Shown here one piece after another: positions 29,250 to 33,520 of a DNA stretch of 33,520 bases. A program made the position numbers and the translations under genes. Origin of the DNA: Nitrospira sp. (GTDB lineage: Bacteria; Nitrospirota; Nitrospiria; Nitrospirales; Nitrospiraceae); NCBI GenBank assembly GCA_029865225.1, contig JAOUHJ010000034.1, forward strand, positions 1 to 33,520, read 5' to 3'. Each line of letters opens with the position of its first letter. Within the stretch, counting starts at the first letter, position 1. The notes under the pieces were generated by a model. The model saw only the letters and a list, made by a program, of their open reading frames with translations. It did no database searches and was not told the DNA's origin.

Positions 29250-29385
29250 CTACGTTCTTATCGCGGGTAGAACCCGGTTGGCATAGCCGGCATCGCCGCG
29301 CATGGCGACGCGCTCGAATTGCGCCGCTTTGATGACCGGTGCCTGGGCTCTCCCTCAATGGAGCCCAGGGCCCCTCCCCCGAAAA
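29250..29385 (-). pseudogene. C-terminal remnant of 6-phosphogluconate dehydrogenase
   Basis: One frame gives FSGEGPWAPLRE, resembling the SGEGRWT motif of the substrate site. A frameshift near 29360 then leads to APVIKAAQFERVAMRG and YANRVLPAIR before a TAG at 29250. These match the order of the C-terminal part of decarboxylating 6-phosphogluconate dehydrogenases (SGEGRWT ... PAPV..AALF.RF.SRG...FA.RVL.A.R). Position directly before zwf, its pathway neighbour, supports the reading. It has no N-terminal domain and is joined directly to the glgX remnant. Short and shifted, so I am moderately sure. Confidence 0.55.
29342..29369. repeat. Perfect 9-bp inverted repeat at the glgX/gnd remnant junction
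   Basis: CCTGGGCTC and GAGCCCAGG flank a loop of ten bases, forming a stable hairpin. It lies inside the 6-phosphogluconate dehydrogenase remnant, exactly where its reading frame shifts, 16 bases from the join with the glgX remnant. It may be a terminator-like structure on either strand, though no T-run follows, or a trace of the event that broke the gene. Confidence 0.45.
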
Positions 29386-30464
29386 CAGGAAATTCTTGAT
29401 CTGACGCTTTCTGACAGACTCGATTCGGGGATCCGTCGTGACTCCTTTATCGCCGTAATGCTCGCTGAAATTCTCGCTCGCCCCATCGGGATTGTTCTGC
29501 CTGTTTGATTCATTGTGTTTCTGTCGACAACTCACGAGATCATGCAACGTGAAGCCATGGTGACAGGCGACGAAATTGATGCTGCTCTCGGGCCCTTTGC
29601 CGGACTTGGCGTAGATGTCAGTGGTTGGCCAGAGTGCGGATTGATGCCGATCACCTGGTGTGAATTGAATTCCTGGATGGGCATCAGTTCCACGGCCGTC
29701 ACCCCCAGGTCTTGAAAATACGGGATCTTTTCCATGAGGCCCCGATACGTGCCGGGATGCATCACCTGGGAGGTGGGATGGATCGTGAACCCACGCACAT
29801 GTGTTTCATAAATCATCGTCTTCGACCAGGGATGTCTGGGCGGCTGGTCGTCCTGCCAATGGAAGTGCTCCTGCATGAAGACGCACTTGGGCATCGCGCC
29901 AGCATCATCGACTGTCGAACACACCACGTCTCGTTCTGGGGCCGACGGATCGTCGCCGCGCGCCGGGCCAAAATCCCAATCAGGCAACGGCGAGATCGCT
30001 GTCGCAAAGGGGTCCAGGAGCAGCCTATTGAAATTGAACCGATGGCCGTCGTTGGGTTGATACGGACCGTCCACGCGATAGGCATAGAGTTGGCCAGGCT
30101 GAATCCCCTCAACCCAGATGTGCCACACGTCACCCGTGCGGTGGCGCGCGGGATCAAGATCAATCCCTTTGGCAGTCATGGCATCGTGGGGATGATCAAA
30201 CAACTCCAGCCGTACGCGGCTGGCGTGACGGCTGAAGAAGGCGAAGTTGACTCCCCTCCCGTATTCATGGGTTCCCATAGGTAACGGAACGCCCCTCCGA
30301 ACTTCGGTGCGTTCGGACACCGTGGCCACATACTCATGCAGCGGGCGTTTGAGCGTGGTCAGATCTGTGGTCGCGTCCGTTGTTTCTGCGGCCTGGCTTG
30401 ACTGGGATCCCATTCGGTCTGGTGGCGGTCGCATTCTTTTCGGATTGTTTGACTCTTTCATCAT
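29386..30464 (-). pseudogene. Glycogen debranching enzyme GlgX with its middle and end missing
   Basis: From the ATG at 30464 (GGAAGG ahead) the frame carries the N-terminal starch-binding domain and start of the GH13 barrel: PLPMGTHEYGRGVNFAFFSR, YAYRVDGPYQPNDGHRFNFN, MIYETHVRGFTIHPTS and VTAVELMPIQEFN. After NPHSGQPL (near 29630) the frame continues only as junk to 29532. In another frame similarity resumes far along the family: KGPESSINFVACHHGFTLHD, LVSCRQKHNESNRQNNPDG and KRQIKNFL, then ends at the gnd remnant. The catalytic Asp and Glu region is lost. Intact GlgX has about 700 residues; it would remove alpha-1,6 branches left by the adjacent GlgP. Confidence 0.85.
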
Positions 30465-30500
30465 GTGCCTTCCGTCGTACTGCTCTCGTTCGAAGGACAC

Positions 30501-33047
30501 TTACCGCTGCCAGAGAATGAGATCGATTTCCAGGGGCACAGCCACGCCATCGTAGTGTGGGATCACTCGCGCCGTATAGTCCCCCACTGAACGAGCCGCT
30601 GATACCGCCGCGCTGTAGAGGTAACCGTCAGACGCGCCGGCCAGTTGGCGGATGCGCATCATCTCCAGTCGGATCGGATCGCTGCCATGGGTTCCATCGG
30701 CATACAGCTCGACTCGCACCGCTGTGGGGTCGAGGTCCTTGAGATAGACCTGAATCTCAAATAGATGCTGCTCGTCACGAGTTTCCACCGTCACGTCCCT
30801 GAACCGTAGCGTGGCCCATTGCTGTGTCAGTTTCTGTTTCCACTTGACCACCTGGCTGCCTACTGCCCCTTTATCGGCAGCCCGCTCACGGTAGGCTGAA
30901 GCCGACGGGAGATAGTGTCGTTCCGTGTACTCACGCACCGTGCGGTTGGTGGAGAAACGCGGCGTCAACCGCGCCATGCTCTCCCGCATCCGTTTGACCC
31001 AGGCGGTGGGAATGCCCTGTTCGTCTCGGGCATAAAATTCTGGGATCACCTCTTGCTCAAGCAGGTCATAGAGGCGTTCGGCATCGAGTGCATCCCAGGC
31101 AGGATCATCGCCATGCTCTTGACCATCCCCCAACGCCCACCCCACCTCAGGGCTGTACGCCTCAGCCCACCAGCCGTCTAATTCCGAGAGATTGAGGCCG
31201 CCATTGACCAGCACCTTCATGCCGCTGGTTCCACAGGCCTCCCAGGGGCGCCGCGGTGTGTTCAGCCAGACGTCCACCCCCTGCACCATCTGCTCGGTCA
31301 ACTGCATGTCGTAGTCCGCAAGGAAAATCGCATGCGGGCGGACCTCGGGCCGCTGAATGAACTGGGTCCATTCCTGAATCAGGGCCTGCCCTCCATGGTC
31401 CTCCGGATGAGCCTTCCCCGCGATAATAAGTTGCACCGGTTGCTCTGCGTTCGCCAACAGGCGCAGTAATCGCGCCGGATTGTGCAGCAAGAGGTTCGGT
31501 CGCTTGTAGGTCGCAAACCGGCGTGCAAAGCCGATCGTCAAGGCGTTGGGATCGAAGAGATGTGCCGCCTCCTCTCGTGTTTTGGGCGATGCGCCAGAAA
31601 CAGCCAGTTGATGGGAGAATCGTTCTCGGGTGTAGGCCACAAGCGACTGGCTTGCCGCAACACGAAATTCCCAGAGCCCAGCGTCAGAGACGCAGCGAAT
31701 ATCCTGTTCCAGGGGTTCTGTCACACCCAGCCAGCGACCTTTGCCACAGGCCTTCGTCCACAGCTCGTCGGCTGCCGCCGAATCCCAGGTCGGCATATGC
31801 ACGCCGTTGGTCACATGTCCGACCGGCACGTCGTCTTCTGGCCACCGCGGAAAGAGCGGATGAAATAGGTGGCGGCTGACGTTCCCATGCAAGCGACTCA
31901 CACCATTGACTCTGCCACTCCCGCGGATGGCCAAATAGGCCATGTTGAACGGTTCCGACGAGTCGGTTGGGTTCTGGCGGCCCAGGGCCAGCAGCGCATG
32001 GAGTGGGAGGCCGAGTGTTTGCTTGGCATATCCACCGAGGTATTGGTCGATAAGAGTTGGCGCGAACCGGTCAAAGCCGGCGGCCACGGCCGTGTGGGTG
32101 GTGAAGAGGTTCCCCGCTCGCGTGACAGCCAGGGCGACGTCGAAGGGCTGCCCGGTCTCGTCCATAAAACTGCGGGCGCGTTCCAAGACAACACAGGCTG
32201 CATGCCCTTCATTCAGGTGACAGACCTCCGGCTGAATGCCCAGTGCACGAAGCAATCGCCACCCGCCGATCCCAAGCAGCAGTTCTTGCTTGAGGCGCAG
32301 CTCTGGGCCGCCGCCATACAATTCGCTGGTAATCCCTCGATGCGCGGGGAAGTTCGCCGCGTCATTGCTGTCCAGCAGATAGAGCTTCACCCGGCCGACC
32401 TGGACCTGCCAGGCACGTAGCCAGACCGAGTACCCCGGTAGGGCGATTTCCAACCGCAACCATTCACCATTGGCCTGGCGCAACGGCGTGATCGGCAACT
32501 GTCCGGGATCGTTATAGGGGAAGAGGGCTTCTTGCGCGCCGTCCTTGCCGATCACTTGGCGAAAATACCCTTGCTGGTAGAGCAGGCCCACGCCGACCAC
32601 CGGCACGCCCAGATCGCTGGCAGCCTTGAGCTGATCGCCCGCGACATTGCCCAGCCCGCCCGAGTAGATGGGCAGCGCCTCGCTCAACATGAATTCCATG
32701 CTGAAGTAGGCGACGCAACTCAGCGGAGATCCCGGATGGGTGTGCTGAAACCACGCGGGCGCCGCCGCCGCATCACGTCTAGTCTGCACCAAGTCATCAA
32801 CGTTCTTTCGAAACACGGGATCGGCTAACACGCGCTCGATCTGGTCCCGCGAGACCGTCTGCAGCACCACCCAGGGACTGTGGGTCAGATCCCACAGCGC
32901 AGGGTCAAGCTGCCGCCATACATGATCGGTCGCATGGTTCCACGACCAGCGCAGATCCAGCGCCAGCTCGGCGAGGGAATCGAATCTCTCGATTTCCGTG
33001 GGGAGCAGATTGTAGATGGGGTGGCTGGCACGGGTGGGTATGCTCAT
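30501..33047 (-). CDS. glgP: Alpha-glucan (glycogen) phosphorylase, GT35 family
   Basis: An 848-residue enzyme that releases glucose-1-phosphate from glycogen or maltodextrins. It belongs to the branch with an N-terminal DUF3417-type domain (LAELALDLRWSWNHATDHVW). The middle has YFSMEFMLSEALPIYSGGLG and GDQLKAASDLGVPVVGVGLL, HLNEGHAA and VGHVTNGVHMPTW. The pyridoxal-phosphate Lys is residue 611 in EACGTSGMK, followed by NLSELDGWWAEAY. The last 130 residues form an extra beta-rich domain (EIQVYLKDLDP, MRIRQLAG). AAGGA lies 9 bases before the ATG. Its usual partners glgX (downstream) and pgm (upstream) are both broken here. Confidence 0.96.
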   Translation of the reverse strand: MSIPTRASHPIYNLLPTEIERFDSLAELALDLRWSWNHATDHVWRQLDPALWDLTHSPWVVLQTVSRDQIERVLADPVFRKNVDDLVQTRRDAAAAPAWFQHTHPGSPLSCVAYFSMEFMLSEALPIYSGGLGNVAGDQLKAASDLGVPVVGVGLLYQQGYFRQVIGKDGAQEALFPYNDPGQLPITPLRQANGEWLRLEIALPGYSVWLRAWQVQVGRVKLYLLDSNDAANFPAHRGITSELYGGGPELRLKQELLLGIGGWRLLRALGIQPEVCHLNEGHAACVVLERARSFMDETGQPFDVALAVTRAGNLFTTHTAVAAGFDRFAPTLIDQYLGGYAKQTLGLPLHALLALGRQNPTDSSEPFNMAYLAIRGSGRVNGVSRLHGNVSRHLFHPLFPRWPEDDVPVGHVTNGVHMPTWDSAAADELWTKACGKGRWLGVTEPLEQDIRCVSDAGLWEFRVAASQSLVAYTRERFSHQLAVSGASPKTREEAAHLFDPNALTIGFARRFATYKRPNLLLHNPARLLRLLANAEQPVQLIIAGKAHPEDHGGQALIQEWTQFIQRPEVRPHAIFLADYDMQLTEQMVQGVDVWLNTPRRPWEACGTSGMKVLVNGGLNLSELDGWWAEAYSPEVGWALGDGQEHGDDPAWDALDAERLYDLLEQEVIPEFYARDEQGIPTAWVKRMRESMARLTPRFSTNRTVREYTERHYLPSASAYRERAADKGAVGSQVVKWKQKLTQQWATLRFRDVTVETRDEQHLFEIQVYLKDLDPTAVRVELYADGTHGSDPIRLEMMRIRQLAGASDGYLYSAAVSAARSVGDYTARVIPHYDGVAVPLEIDLILWQR

Positions 33048-33062
33048 CGCATGTTCCTTCAG

Positions 33063-33206
33063 TTATGACTCGGATGGAATCCCTGGCTGCTGCGGGGATG
33101 CCGCCAACGCCTGATCGACAATGGTCTGGGATTCCTCCAGAATGCGCCGCAGATGATCCGCGCCACGAAAACTCTTCGAATCAATCTTGTAAATTATCTC
33201 GGTGCC
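33063..33206 (-). pseudogene. C-terminal tail of phosphoglucomutase
   Basis: The frame GTEIIYKIDSKSFRGADHLR, then ILEESQTIVDQALAA, ends at a TAA at 33063, 13 bases before the glgP start. It matches the last 45 or so residues of alpha-phosphoglucomutase, whose phosphate-binding motif is RPSGTE followed by (D)YKIYAESF.G..HL..I..EA..IV. The Arg-Pro-Ser of that motif is not in frame (PKQ precedes GTE), and nothing earlier in the enzyme is recognisable. The enzyme would convert the glucose-1-phosphate made by GlgP to glucose-6-phosphate, which explains the position. Confidence 0.65.
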
Positions 33207-33259
33207 TTGTTTCGGTACTGAGGGGGCAGGCACTTATACAAGCTTTCGCCCCCCAACGA

Positions 33260-33442
33260 TCAGCACCGGGTCCCGACTTTCGGTCGCATGAAGGTGACGT
33301 TCAAGCACGAAGAGGATTCGATCGTTGAAAGCTCCTCAGAAGCCCCGTTTTGACCCGATGACCAGATGAAGAAATGCACCGCCACCCGTTCCTCCGGATC
33401 GATCCACTCCACCAGCTTCTTGACTTTCTCCTCATTGGTCAT
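33260..33442 (-). pseudogene. N-terminal piece of the small paralogous protein (copy 3)
   Basis: The frame opens MTNEEKVKKLVEWIDPEERV and AVHF, matching the first 25 residues of the intact copy at 18184-18609 (TNQEKPKKIIPWINPEERIT, VNF). From there the frame stays open for 36 residues with no further similarity (FIWSSGQNGAS and on to GTRC). The join lies near 33370. It may be translated as a 60-residue chimera, but I treat it as a truncated copy. It is followed by the phosphoglucomutase tail, so one deletion could have joined the two. Confidence 0.6.
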
Positions 33443-33520
33443 AGGCTGCCCCGGTGTGTCTTGGACGGTGAGGTCTTCTCGACGCAGTGAGTGTCGCCTG
33501 TATCACGGCGCGACAACCGA

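Overview
The window is GC-rich bacterial chromosome. Every gene and gene remnant I can support lies on the minus strand, so the map reads from right to left. The mix of an N-type (putatively sodium-translocating) ATPase operon with glycogen, trehalose and pentose-phosphate genes suggests a Nitrospira-like bacterium. That assignment is an inference; there is no rRNA or other marker here to test it.

Region A (33.5 to 19.2 kb) is a carbohydrate block. Intact genes are an alpha-glucan phosphorylase (glgP), glucose-6-phosphate dehydrogenase (zwf), a beta-phosphoglucomutase/GH65 disaccharide-phosphorylase fusion, LemA, an M48 membrane metalloprotease and pyruvate kinase. Between them lie wrecked genes: the tail of phosphoglucomutase, a glgX with its middle missing joined to the tail of a 6-phosphogluconate dehydrogenase, a copper-type P-ATPase reduced to its two ends, and a phosphoketolase reduced to its two ends.

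Region B (19.2 to 15.8 kb) holds the first ~55 codons of an old atpD, an intact small protein of unknown function, a HAD-hydrolase stub, a LOG-family protein, and a frameshifted second copy of the small protein. A third truncated copy of that protein lies at 33.3-33.4 kb.

Region C (15.8 to 8.9 kb) is a complete N-ATPase operon in the canonical order atpD-C-Q-R-B-E-F-A-G. The genes are tightly overlapping and the c subunit carries a full sodium-ligand signature. A probable gamma-subunit tail from another copy follows it at 8.7-8.8 kb. The intact operon is therefore bracketed by the 5' end and the probable 3' end of an older operon.

Region D (8.7 to 1 kb) carries a dihydrolipoamide-dehydrogenase-family flavoprotein, then a compact series: a YHS metal-binding protein, galT, a trehalose-synthase-like GT4 glycosyltransferase, PEP synthase, a CaCA cation antiporter and a P2-type cation ATPase cut by the window edge.

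Together the intact genes suggest glycogen and trehalose turnover. GlgP and the GH65 phosphorylase would release sugar phosphates, the fused mutase and Zwf would feed NADPH production, and PEP synthase with pyruvate kinase would set the PEP/pyruvate balance. The N-ATPase and the cation transporters would handle ion homeostasis. The main surprise is the density of gene remnants, several of which keep both termini and lack the middle.
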